Positions 24,549-36,519 of a stretch of 64,000 nt of DNA are shown piece by piece. Position numbers and translations under genes: made by a program. This stretch comes from Pholis gunnellus (taxonomy: Eukaryota > Chordata > Actinopteri > Perciformes > Pholidae): positions 21,241,268-21,305,267 of the forward strand of contig OU342814.1 in NCBI GenBank assembly GCA_910591455.2, written 5' to 3'. Each line of letters starts with the position of its first letter. Position 1 is the first letter of the stretch. Under the pieces are notes generated by a model. That model did no database searches, was not told where the DNA came from, and worked only from the letters and a program-made list of their open reading frames with translations.

Positions 24549-25194
24549 TTTTCATCCCATCTCGTCACCTACTGATGCTCGGTCAGGGCTCTTGGCGTCA
24601 CTTTCATAGATTTAAGCAATAAAACCACACGGTTAGGTCTAGAAATAACACCATGGAGTAGTGGTTAGGCTTTTTCATGTTCTCCCGTCAGCCTGGTTTT
24701 CTCCTGGTTTTTCCGGCTTCCTCCCAAAGACCAAAGACATGCAGTTTAGGATGATACCAAAACGGTGTGACTATGAGTGTGAATATCTGCCTCTATGTGT
24801 GAGGCCTGTGATAGCCTGGTGACCTGTCGAGGTTGAACCCTGCCTTTGCCCAATTTCTGCTGGTATCGGTTCCGGACCCCCCCCTGTGACCCTGAAAGTG
24901 GTCAGGGATAAAGGATGGAAGGATGGATCATGGTTGGGCTTAAAATAAGTAAACTAAGTCAAATGAAAACATGTCACAAACATCACTAATGTACACATTT
25001 GTACACGAATACTGGTCTCCTGGTGGAACGTCCTGTGTGTTTTCACCCACCCCCTTTTTTTGTCTTTACACTTCATCGAGACACTTCTGGAGCATTTTAC
25101 GTTGTAGTTTTTTGAAAGCCGGGTGCGTCTCACACAGCGTCAGAGGTGGAGGGGCGTGACAAAGGGTTGCTATTTGACACCCTGAGAATGAGAA
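24549..25194 (+). mobile_element. MITE family A, copy 2 (interrupted by nested insertion)
   Basis: The left end is TTTTCATCCCATCTCGTCAC and the right end GACACCCTGAGAATGAGAA, the same termini as copy 1. Shared internal blocks include GGTTGGGCTTAAAATAAGTA, CTGGTCTCCTGGT and CTGGAGCATTTT. The element is 646 bp because a 272-bp repeat sits inside it at 24657-24928. Without that and its duplicated target it is about 369 bp, close to copy 1. Confidence 0.75.
24657..24928 (+). mobile_element. SINE-like repeat nested in MITE A copy 2
   Basis: This carries the fish interspersed-repeat blocks CATGTTCTCCC, TTTTCTCCTGGTTTTTCCGG, CTTCCTCCCAAAGACCAAAG and ACATGCAGTTTAGG, then ATAGCCTGGTGACCTGTCGA, and ends with a GGATAAAGGATGGAAGGATGG tail. 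It is flanked by CATGG at 24652-24656 and 24929-24933, consistent with a 5-bp target-site duplication. The usual 5' part is short or missing, suggesting 5' truncation, as in LINE-mobilised elements. Confidence 0.75.
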
Positions 25195-28084
25195 CAGGCT
25201 GGAATATACTGTATAGTTATATCACACAAATGCCTTTTCACATAAATATTGTATCTTTAGCCGAGCAAATCTACTCGCCGCTTTCAAACATTGCACCGTA
25301 GGAACGACAAGCACGGTAGCTTTATCCCATATTACCACAGACTGTGCAGGTGAATGTGGCCTCTATGTTCTGTGGCTGCCTAAACGTAATGTTCCCGCTG
25401 TGTCCCCTGAAGGGCCCGAGGTGAGGACAGGCTATTTTCAGCACCCATATTGCAGTGTTGCCCTGTTCTGATTTGACTGACAGCTCAGTTTGAGGGTGCA
25501 AGAAAGGCTTTATGTCGCCTCTGGATGATCTGCCAATCACAACTGGACCAACTGCTGTTGTTAAGCATTGTGTGTGTTTGCGTTACATGTGTGCACACAC
25601 TTCTGAGGCTACATCTGCTATGATTCACGATTGTAGTGGGTAGTGACGTTTAGCAGACGGCTAGGAAGCTTGTCTGTATTGTGTCGTTTACAATAAGATG
25701 CCTATCACTTTGTGAAGTGCGCTTGTTGTACTCACCATGATAAGATGAGGTGTCTTCCTACTAAATATGTTCATGTATTGCTAATTACAGTTAATTAACT
25801 TCATTAGCAATATTATTTTGGTTTTGTTGTTTTCCATCCATTATGTTATATTATATGATATTTTATAGAAAGTCTAGGGAAGTGTTTGCGCCCTTTGCCG
25901 TATGGCTTACATGATTTTTTGACTTTTACAAGCCCTGGATGAAGCTAGAGAGTTTTATTTTGTCTGACTTCTCGTATTGTCCATGGCGTATGGTGTAGTT
26001 GTATTTTTTATTTAGGCATCTAACTTACTGAAACAGTCTTAGCTGACTGATTTCATGGTCTATCACAGCCTAACAGAGTTTCAATCTGTTACTTGTGCTG
26101 AACAGTGCAGTCGTACATGGAGAAAACACCAGCTGGCACCCATGTGCACTGTGATGACTCATTTAGCTTTCCCTCTACACAGAGTCTTGAATGCAACCCA
26201 CAGAGATTCCCCAAAAAACATGTTGCTGGTTTAGACATTTGAATTCATTTTAAACACAGCAAGTATTCTATTAATTATATCTTCTAATTATATGTTTTTT
26301 CCTCCTGTTGTTATTATTAAAAATAGGCCATTGGATATTATTTGTATTCACACCAGTTGCCTGTTAGTTCTGTTCACTCCCTCTGAGATGAATTGCATCT
26401 CTAACAACAGGGTCCTCCGTTTCTAGAATGCCACTGCAGCAAAAATATATTAAACAAATAGATTTAATACATTAACATACTTGAAAAATACTTGACACTA
26501 ATTGAATATCAGTAGGTATACAAACTAGGGCGTACACGACTGCTGCACTCTAGTAGCCATGGACTACTTCCAAAAGGAAAACTTTCACAAGCACAGTTTA
26601 TACTCTGAACTAATACCACATTTAAAGTCTGAGTTAATGCCCATCAACCTATAAAATACACCGCAAAAAGAAAATATGTACAAACCAGCTCCAAAACACA
26701 ACAAGGGATGAAAAGGATTGTAAAGGACTGAGCGATGCTTCATGTTTGGTCCCATTACATTTTCATGAAGTGCATATCTACAGTGGAATGCTCTATACCT
26801 CTTTCCCCACATAATGTCCTATAACTATGGCCACAAGGCATTAAGTATGGTCATAACACTTTATGCAAGTGTAAATGTCATAATTGCCATCACTAGTTTT
26901 ACCCATTGCATATGAAAGGTCATACATTGCTTAGCACATTATCCTGCTCTCTATCACTAGACTGGGTGGAAAGTGGGTCTATGGTTTATCTTAAGACTTT
27001 AACAACAGCGCATCAGCTTCACTGAATCGGTCCTCTTGAATGTTTTCACTTTATCAAACAACCTATAAAAGAAAATAATTATATTTATTCGGCTGAGAAG
27101 AACATACATAATCAGTTCTAAATCTGCTTTGAGTCGTTGGTTCTGCTGTTGTATAACACTTTTAAACTTTGTTTTATGCTAAACAGGTTTCATTTAAAAC
27201 CTCCAGACTTTTTGAATAAAAAGTATGCACTGAAAATTGTGTTTCTAATGCATACTGGCAAGTGGGCACATTAATGCATGCTCTCTGAGAAGGATATCAC
27301 TGATCTGTGTCTATATTACAGATATCTCAAATAGACAGAAGTGATTTCGCTGAGACGTGAGGGATGATTCATTGACGTACGTACACCCATCTGACTGTGT
27401 GAGCTTACTGACACTGTTCCAATATTCTCATTCTCTCTAAATACAAATATCTCAAATCAAGTCCAGTAGGTTATTTGGGGACCTGAAAATAGATTTAAAA
27501 GAGTGTGCTGAGTAATTGTGTATGTTTCCATCACTGCCTGAGGGTGCAGGAGTTCATGTGCTGGAGAATAACAGGACCTCTAAGCGACTTCAATTGTATT
27601 ATATAAATGGCACCATGTTTTTGTTGCCTTAATGGATTGCACAGGTGAACAGTCACCAGCACATATTGCAGGTCAAATTAATTAGCAATAAAATGTTCCT
27701 TTGACCAATAATTATACATCATCATGCATCTGTTAAACAGCACATGTATGGCTGTGTTTGTTCTAACAGGAGTGTATTATGTAACTACCTGGTGGATTTC
27801 ACTTTTCTTTTCACTTCTCCCAATTACTTTTGACACAGCAGGGTTGCAAAGACTCGCTGAATACATTGAGTGATCTCTGCAGATCCAGTTCAGGTTCAAT
27901 TAAACTAGTGTGGATGCAAATGCAGCTTGAATAACTTCACGAGGTAATGATGTTTACAATTATGGATTACTCTCATCAATTAAACCCTGATGCATTATGT
28001 ACGCTGACAGATTTTCTTTTGATAGCAATTGAATGCTTTGACTGTAGAAGCATCGATAAGAGGCCGACTACTGCTTATCTATAC
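25195..28084. other. Intergenic; one enhancer-like block only
   Basis: Unique AT-rich sequence. Apart from the candidate element at 27,590-27,800, I recognise no exon, RNA or repeat. Confidence 0.55.
27590..27800. promoter_or_regulatory. Candidate upstream regulatory element
   Basis: Unique sequence containing TAATGGATTGCACAGGTGAA, GGTCAAATTAATTAGCAATA and AATAATTATACATCATCATG. It is free of repeats and has the dense homeodomain-word texture of developmental enhancers. Inference only. Confidence 0.25.
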
Positions 28085-28205
28085 AGGATTTAGAGAAAAT
28101 CATTTATGCCTTTTGTCTCAACTATTGTGAGCAGTTGGGGAAGAAAACTGCAGCATATTCAGATGCTGCTGGAGTTCTAAGAGGAACTAGGCCAACTGAC
28201 TAAAT
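28085..28205 (+). mobile_element. LINE 3' relic, upstream block
   Basis: The stretch around 28,130-28,190 (aagaaaactgcagcatattc, then a CAGATGCTGCTGGAGTTC segment and GAGGAACTAGGCC) resembles the KLQHIQNAAARVL..TR part of the same LINE family whose next block starts at 28,975. About 770 bases of unmatched sequence separate the two, so either something inserted or that part has decayed beyond recognition. The assignment rests on nucleotide resemblance and is weaker than for the downstream block. Confidence 0.45.
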
Positions 28206-28974
28206 TAGTCCAATTCAAACTACAACTGTTATGACAAGAGCCACCCTTTTATTGCAGTCAAAAACCATGTGGAAACCAAAGTTACCATTGATTGTTTTTT
28301 AATGGAAACAAGAAAAGCCTTTGGAGATCTAGAAACGATGAGGGATTGGTGGCTTAACTTGTTTCTAATGACTGCTGATCCATCAGGGACATCAGCGACT
28401 CGTTAAACAAGCTTGAGCTGTTAACTTCAGCATACAAGAAAAGGTTTGTTAGCATTGATATTGAAGAAAAACTTCTCACCATCCTCTGTAAGCTCAAGTT
28501 GCAAAAGCTTACAAGCTAACCAGTTGCCTTATCTAGCCCTGACACATTATGGTGGATTCTTGTTTGCTAGCTACACTTCAGCAAGCCAAGGTGCAACACC
28601 AGATATGCGTCCATGCTAATGCTAATGATTGCTCTTGTTGACTAATCCAGTGCCTTGTTGTCCCTGTGGCCGGCTGCTGTCGGGTGTCTGTTACCACTTA
28701 TGCAAATACAACTTGAAATGTCTTGATTAGCTGCCCCATTCTCAAAGAGGTTCTCTTGTCTTAGTGCACAGATAATTTAAGACACGTCAACTAGTGTACA
28801 CACAGAAATATGAAATATGCATCCTCCTTATGTTGAGATATACCTATCCTGCCTTGAAATAAATCGTTTTTTTTTGTAAAAAATGTGCACTCTACATTTA
28901 ATTTACAGATCACATCAGTCTGCTGTAGCAGAAAAACATGGAATTTAATTTGGATGGACTCTAAATCTTCTCGC

Positions 28975-29215
28975 TGGCTCCCAGGTATAAAAGAGACGGT
29001 ACTGCCACTGGTTTATAAATCACTTAGTGGCAGAGGGCCAAAATAGGTTTGTGATATGCTTGAAGAATATAAAGCCAGAAGGCCCCTTATATCTTCAAGA
29101 GCAGGCAGCTTGCTGTTACCTGTAGACTAAAAAACAAACGCATGATGCTGCATTAAGATGCGATGCTGCACACAGATGGAACCAATTTCCTCATGATATT
29201 AAGTATTTCTTGACT
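28975..29215 (+). mobile_element. LINE 3' relic, downstream block
   Basis: The plus-strand translation gives ALPLVYKSLSGRGPK, CDMLEEYKARRPLISSRAG and a block ending in RCCTQME (with stops), matching the ORF2 C-terminal region of a fish LINE whose intact form reads LLLVYKSLNGLGPKY...ML..Y..RRPLRSS. One stop interrupts the frame after GRGPK and another falls in the basic block after LLLPVD. The order is correct for a decayed copy. It is related to, but distinct from, the relic at 23.5 kb. Confidence 0.7.
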
Positions 29216-30134
29216 TAAGCTTTCTTAATTAAAACGTCATTAGGCCTTGTGCTAACTTTTTATTACTTTGTGTTCAAACAGATGCATGGTTTAGTCTGCC
29301 AACGCATGATAGTGCATGCTTACCTTGGCAAGGATGGAAAGCATAATCAAACGTCTAACACAAAGACTCCTACACGTTCTGTAAGAGTGTGTTGACATCA
29401 CATTGTGGAAGCGCAACGACAGATTCATAAAAACACGTAAAGACATTATATGACTGTCTGAACAGTGTATACCTTTTCGGTATTGTATAGCCAAAGATGT
29501 CGACACTTGAAAATGTCAATACTTTACATCAGCTGTTAGGTCATCCAAAATGTACAATGCATGAAGTGAATTGTCTGAGTAGGATTAGGAAAAGTTCAAA
29601 TGTGCAGATTTTATTCTTCATTCCGAGCTGCAACATTCTACCTGATCTGAAATGGGCCCAAACGTTAGAGGCTATAGAGAACAGCAGGACATGAGACGAA
29701 GAGCATTTTGGAGTGGAGTGTATTTTCTTTAAAGGGTAACTTGAGTATTTTTCAATCTGGACCCTAATTTTGTGTCATTTTTTCACAAACAGATTCAGAT
29801 TGTTATCGTAAGTGTCTGACAACATTATGTAAAGTTTAAATTGATCAAATAATCAAAAGGAATTCAATTCTAATTTGATAATTTAATTAGAATCTTGACG
29901 TTGATTTTAGGGAATATTTACCAGCCCCCCTGTGCAATAAAGCACTCTTCTGCACGCATTGTGAAACAGACATAAATCATTCTACCTGAGAGGGCAGTGG
30001 AGCTCTGCGTTTCTGCCTTCTGTGACGCTATTCTTTAAGCGTGCCTCTCTTTGCCACATTCCCACTAGAATTAACTCAAAGGTGTCTGCTACCAACCTCT
30101 AATTGGCCTCCATGAAACAATCATATGTTTCAAA

Positions 30135-30170
30135 TCAATCATGTATGATGAAACAATCATACATGATTGA
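30135..30170. repeat. Perfect 15-bp inverted repeat (hairpin)
   Basis: TCAATCATGTATGAT (30135-30149) and ATCATACATGATTGA (30156-30170) are exact reverse complements around the six-base loop GAAACA. Just upstream, ATGAAACAATCATA also occurs as a direct repeat (30112-30125 and 30148-30161), so the site combines direct and inverted duplication. Confidence 0.95.
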
Positions 30171-30736
30171 CATGACACTACTATTTGTTTTACCAAGGGG
30201 CATTAATGCTAAGTCATTATTCAAATGCTTGTTCCCACACAAGGTCGGTTTAATGCAGCTGATGAATGGAGTGTCCGTAGATAAGTACAAACCTGTATCT
30301 CAGGACAGGTGACAGGTTTCATTCTCTATGGACCCGCGCGTGTACACCTCACATTTCGGCCCATCTAGACTGTCCCTTCATGTTACTGCCAACACTTTCT
30401 ACAGAGGGCACCGCATTAAAGATTTACACTGCTCACCGCTTAATGAACCAGAGGGAGACGGGAGGGAGAGGAGATGAAGGAGGTACAGAGACGGGTGAAA
30501 GAAGAGGATGAAGGAAGGCCAGCGGGAGGGGAGACGATGAGCTGTGGTGTCCTGGGTTCGAGGTGTAAAAAGTAAAACAGCAGTCACTGCAAGAAAACAA
30601 AAGAAATGCACATTAATACCTTTATCTATTTTTAAAAAGAATTTCCACAATTGTTCCACATTGCACAGGGAACTCCTGTTATTGATCTTCTCTGAACACT
30701 TCCCGCCATCTTGGTTTATCAAACATGCACATAACA

Positions 30737-30739
30737 CCC

Positions 30740-30798
<59 letters not shown>
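30737..30798. repeat. (C)20(CA)21 compound microsatellite
   Basis: A run of 20 C bases joins 21 CA units. Long open frames on both strands here are products of this low-complexity tract. Confidence 0.97.
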
Positions 30799-30802
<4 letters not shown>

Positions 30803-33800
30803 TCCAGACACAGTCCCACTATCTATTACTCTGCTGCCAAAAGCTGTCAGGAAGATCAAAGTGGGTAAATGTGTTTGATGGAACACTCCACTTTCTTCAT
30901 TTACCACATAGACTGGCTTTGACTTGAAAGAGTTTTCATTGAAATGAACTTGATTCTAGAGTGCGTTTCGAAACAGGAGTGGATATTGTCGCAGGGAAAG
31001 ATAGCAAATAGCCGTGTGAGTGTTCTGAGCTTGTGTGCTCGGGCTCCTCATTACACACTTCTGTTATAATGTGAAAGGAATGAGGAGTCAGCATAAAGCA
31101 GGGCTCCGAATGAAGTTAAAAGGTAGTAGATAAGCTTTACATAGTTAAAAAAAAATCCCTTTTCTACTGGTATATGAAGAGGCAGCACAGTCATGTTTCA
31201 GGTGTTGTGAATGTGATATGCATCACGATTAGTGTGGACCGTCGGCATCGGGTTGCTTTTGCTTCATTAAGTTTATTTTTTCTCATATGGAGCCACTTTC
31301 TCTCATTCTCTCATTCACACCTTTTCAAAGTCTTGCCATCTATCTTCTTCACCACCTCCGCTAACATCCCATCCTCTTCCTCTCCTTTTTTTCCTCCTTC
31401 ATGCCTCAGAACACAACTCCACCTCCTCCTCCGTTCACTAACCACCATCTCCTTGTGTGACCTTTTAAGAAAGCCCCATTTGGTCATCCCTCAGGGTAAT
31501 TAAGTAGGCGGGCTACCCATGTCAATGAACAAACCCTAACTGTTTCTTCCCTTCATTAGTAAAACCGTGACATGAGAAGAAACCATAGCAACCACCACAG
31601 AACAACCGCAGCGGCTGTGTGACATGAGCGAGAAAAGAGAAGGATCCCCAGTGTTAGACATCTGTGCGTAGACATCTGTCCGTGTGAGTGGGCGGTTATC
31701 TCCTGTTAATCAGCCCTCACATCTTCTCGTATTGATCAGAAGCTTTGATGGCTGTTAATAGGGAGTCAGGAGTGAACTGGAGTTAACTGATAAAAGAGGA
31801 CAAATGCAATATTGTAGACATATATAGCTAATTTAAGTGTAATAGGCTGGAGAACTTGTTTTAAGAGTACCATCTCGAAAACTCTGACACACCTGGACCA
31901 TCATGGTGTCTCCTTTACTAATCATGAAATCATCAGACTCAAGTTACAGATAACTTTAAAACTTATGACCATTGGCCTTTCTTCTTAGTTAGATGCTTGT
32001 TGGGGTACTTAACAGACCTTCTCAACTTTCCAGCTTGCTTTTAAAACACTATTTTTTACCCTTAAAGGACTTAAATATATTAAGGGCAAGGCCATAGCTC
32101 CAGTGGAGGTTTGCCATTACCGTGTGTGGATATTGACCCAGATTATTACCTTGTTGCTCCAGAGCTGCACATGTTCTGCAGTCTTCGATAATGAAGGGCT
32201 GCAGGGATGACTACAGAAATCCACAGGGATTTTTCTGATGGATTTGGGATTATTGCCGAAAATTAGCTCTGTGGCAAATTTATGTTTTATTAGGAAAGAT
32301 GATCTCCACAAATGAACACCCCTTTCATGATTTTTTGTGTGAGAATGCCATCAGCAGAAGGAAAAAGCTAACGTTTGCAAGTATACACGAGTCTGTAGGG
32401 CACAAGTGCAAACTCATTCCTAGGTTTTTAGGACTCATTCCTGCAGCACTTGAATGCATTTAACTTGTAAACCTCCTGCATTATTCCAAGCTCTTTTTAT
32501 GTATCAACTTTGATGTATCCTGCAACAACAACAACACAAAAGGAAGTTTGCAGCAATTGTAGGCCACAACCAGAAGCAAATTGCCATCAGGAACAACTTT
32601 TTACAGATGTTATCTGTGGGGTGGTTGCAGCTCACTTCTCAGCATAAGCAGTTTGAGAATTTAGTTTTTCTTGTTCACCTTTATGTTAGCTAGGTCTGAA
32701 ACAAAGCCGACTGCAGCTGCTGCTTTCTGAAGAGGGAAAATATCAACTTTACCCACCGAACTATCATGCCCACAGGGGGTTATTTCTTTCTGTTTTCTGT
32801 CAAAATCATTAAGCAAAGAGCAATGGTGAGAGGCAGCTATGTTATTGGTGGATGACCAGCAGACCAGCAGGCTCCTATAGAATATGGTAGAGCTAAAATG
32901 CAGCGTTTCAGACAGAGGGGTGATTACAGGTATATTCAGACAGATAGAATGAGAAAAATAATGTGTTTTTTTTAAAACAAGTTAGCATGTTCTAGAAGAA
33001 ACATGAACTTGAACAATATTTGTGACTTGACACTTCAATCACAGTTGCATATTTAGGGGTTAGATTGCCATTCAGGTTAAATACTGAAAAAGTAAACATC
33101 ACCTGTATTGTATCACTGGTGACTTTGACGGTATTTAACCAACATCACAATAATTCCCTAAAACCAAGTACCTTGAGTTGCCTAAACATAATCATGAACA
33201 TTTAAATTGTGCAAACAAATCACCGCTAGCCCTGATTCCTCAGCTTTGAATATGTTCGCTTTTATGCTGATGAAAGTGTATTTTATTAAAGAGTCCAATT
33301 TAGTGACTCTGTAGAAATGATAGCACTGTTGAAATCAGCATTAAAGAAACCGCATCAGCATTAATGTACCAGTCTAAAGTAATTCATAGTCAAACCACAG
33401 TGTGACCTGCATTGTGTTAACATACAATATAGGCTACTTCCACACGCTCACTGTAGCTTATGGATTTAATCAGCTATACTGTAGCTGAATGACGGGTTTC
33501 ATGCCTGTCATTTCCCCTTCAGTGCTACATCTGTATGTCCCGTTTCCTTTCATTGAAACCCCACATCACTGCAGATGTTTGTGTTTGCCTCTACGCAATA
33601 TCATTTTCCTGCTATAGATTGTTCGTGTTTGATGTTGTAGCCACGCCGGTGAATGACGTAGTTGTGATTGACTTAGAATACTGTAAATCTGACGTACTGG
33701 ATTCAGACACATGCATATATTCATATTCCAGTTTTGTATTGTAGTTTTGGACACAGCTTCTCACTGCATGTAAAAGCGTTATGGAAATCAGTCCAAAAGT

Positions 33801-35661
33801 GTTTGATGCCATCAGCGTTTGTGATGACTCACCAGCCCAACCCTGGGATGACAACTGATATGAATAGCATTTAGTTGCCAATGGTTTCATTCAGTTAAGA
33901 GAACCCCTCTGAAATAATATATATTTACAAAGCCTGAACATGTGGTTGGGACGAATTTTTATAGAAAAAAAAAAAAGACGGCGAAAACAAGGACCCCCCC
34001 CAGACCTCATTTACTTTTTTAATAGAATCCCTAATCAGAGATAAAAAGAATAATGGAGGCTTCAGGCAGCTTGAGTGTTTGGAGGGCTTAATGAGATAAC
34101 AGAGGATCTATGCACAAACAACACCAATTTTCAGAGGAGAGGAAACGACTGAGATGGAGGGCAAAAACAAACAAATAAAATGAGGGCAAGAGAAATTCAT
34201 TCTGAGGTTGATTTGTTTGCATAATCAACAATAAGCCAGGTTTCAGAATGTGCATTGCCCCTGACTGGTTTAGAATTAAGAAATGTTTCATGACTCATAC
34301 ACTAGATAGAGAATAGATGCCAGACTTAACTAGTTCACTTGAACAGACAGTCTTTGAGTTGTACGTAAACTAATACACAAAAAAGAAGAAAAACACAAGC
34401 ATTTGTGTTTCAATAACTCGTCCTATGTTATCACGAATTCTTGAAGAAAAATTCTTCTTTGCATGCCTTGACGGTGGCACTTCCAACCAGTAACACACAT
34501 AGTGTGACTGTGCAAGCGTGAGACTGACTTTTAAATAGCAAGGTTTTAGTGAAAAACTGATGTCGTACTGGATAAATGACAAAAGTTGTGTGACCGTTTG
34601 TAAACGGATGTTTTTCATAAGGTTTTGGTTTTCTTAAAAGCAGTCCTCATTACTTAAATTCATCAATAATTACCTCCATTTCTTAGGTCACCGTGATGTC
34701 ATGCGAGAAAGATAAAGTCTTCAAACATTTGTTAGCAATGGTTATTAACTGTCTTCGTCACCGTCATTGCTTGCAAAACACTTTAACAATTACCAATTCT
34801 CATCATAAACAGCAATGGCGGTTCTATGTGGTAATATTCATCTAACATCGAATGTGTCTTCTCAAAAGACTTTCAGTCGTTCATAGTTTCTGAACCACAC
34901 ATTATAAACGGAGTTCTCTTATAAACATAATTCTTATATTTATTTCATTTTTTCCCCTGCAAAGCACATCTGAATCCTCAGTGATGTCTGTGCCTGCTAA
35001 CGAAGTGTGATGAATGCTCCGGTTAATATTTTGAAACATACGATTAAATACATTTTTGTATGTCATTTTAGTAGAGATGCCTTTAAGTTAATGAACAAGC
35101 TGCTTTCTCTGGTAGGGAGTAATCATTGTGGTGATGTTTCAGAGAAGTTGTGGCCATGTTTTTCCTCTTTCAATCTACTCAACTTTCCTCACAGAGTCAG
35201 ACTGCCCTGACTGGAAGCTGTTACAAATTGGCAAAGAAGCCAAGTGAAGAAGAGGATTATATACTTGTTATTTTATTTGTTCAACGGAACCAGAGACTGA
35301 GCAGAGAATTAAACAGTTTGTCTTTGGAATAGATCCTAGCAGTGTGATCATCACATCTGAGAGAGTGACACACTGCTCAATGTAAAATGCACACCGGATT
35401 CATTTAAACTCACCCCCATTTTGCTTCATCTGATGACATTGTTCACCAGTCAGTTAAGTGAGATGTCCTGAGGCATTTGTCCTTTGGGATGGCCCGAGTG
35501 ACAGTTTGGCTCCTTTTGATTGCTCACACTGCAAGACTGCCAGGGAAACGATTGAACATGTTTGATAATGATCAGGACCTCACAGACAAGGCCGAGACCA
35601 CTGGATGGCAATTAAACCGGGGTGTGACGACTTTACAACAACACAGGGGAGTCAAGACAAT
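30799..35661. other. Intergenic, no gene seen
   Basis: Pyrimidine-rich run at 31,290-31,450 and a poly(A) followed by poly(C) at 33,964-34,003. Frames up to 109 codons reflect the pyrimidine-rich run. No gene or transposon is recognised. Confidence 0.55.
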
Positions 35662-36057
35662 CATGACCCTGCTGATGTCTCAGAACTGGCACTTTGTCAG
35701 ACCCCTTGGCATCACAGTCGCAGTATGTGATTTCAGTTGTGAATTCAAACAGAACAACTTGCTAAACAGCAACAAAACCACTTAGGTTTAGGAAAAAACA
35801 TCATGGTTGGGCTCAAAATAACAACATTTAATAGAAAAAAACACGTCAGAAACATTATTTACTTTATGGACACAAACACCGGTCTCAAATATTCATCTCC
35901 TGGTTAAAGATCCTGTTTGTTTGACCCATTCACCTCCATTTCCTCTTTGACTGTGTGGATTCTTTCACTCTTTATACCACGTCATCACATTCCTGGAGCA
36001 TTTTCTCTGAGTGTCTGATAATAACTGGGATGGGTTTACATTGTAGTTACTTGAAAC
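35662..36057 (+). mobile_element. MITE family A, copy 3 (right end missing)
   Basis: The left part reads CAGAACTGGCACTTTGTCAG followed by ACCCCTTGGCATCACAG. Internal blocks CATCATGGTTGGGCTCAAAA, CACCGGTCTC, CATTCCTGGAGCATTTTCTC and CATTGTAGTTACTTGAAA match copies 1 and 2 in order. Homology stops at about 36,057, before the right terminal repeat. Its centre is uninterrupted where copy 2 carries the nested repeat. Confidence 0.7.
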
Positions 36058-36270
36058 TTGTCCTGCATGACATCAGACCCCTGTGCATGGATTTTTAAAT
36101 AAAATGTATATAAAAAGGTAAAATGTAATACAATGTGATAACATCTGTAACTGCTGGCAGCTCTCCCCCTGCTAACGAGGTTCACCACGGGGGAGGGGAG
36201 CCAGGAGATTTGTCTTTGTTTGGTTCGCCCTGAGTTATTTCTCCCAGGCAACCCTTCATTTCCAACCCGA

Positions 36271-36519
36271 TCTCACTCCCAACTTGTCAAATGATACCTA
36301 CACCAATGTAAACCCTTCCATGTTATGAGACGTTCAGAACAGCGGATGTAGTATAAACTGTATGATGTCAGATGCCTCGTCAAGTGTTAGTCACGTGACT
36401 CAATGTTTAGTTCCATGAGTCAGTCAAGGTACCATTAACCGCTATCTTTTAACGTCGTCATCATTTGAAGCTTAGGGCCGCGGACCAAGCCTCGGCATTT
36501 GACCAGTTTGGAGTGGAGA
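36271..36519 (+). mobile_element. MITE family B, complete copy (about 249 bp)
   Basis: The left terminus TCTCACTCCCAACTTGTCAA (36271 onward) is nearly the reverse complement of the right terminus ending TTTGGAGTGGAGA (36496-36519): two mismatches and one indel over about 23 bases. The interior contains GAACAGCGGATGTAGTATAA, GTGTTAGTCACGTGACTC and GGGCCGCGGACCAAGC. It is non-coding. The ends resemble family A (TTCTCA near the tip, GTCAAAT inside), so the two may use related transposases. Confidence 0.7.

Noticed and set aside
30399..30927. 127- and 131-codon frames on both strands
   Set aside because: Both run through the (C)20(CA)21 repeat and consist mostly of low-complexity Pro/Thr/His or Val/Cys/Gly runs.
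35477..35785. 102-codon plus-strand open frame
   Set aside because: Its second half is the left end of MITE A copy 3, so it is a chimera of flank and transposon.
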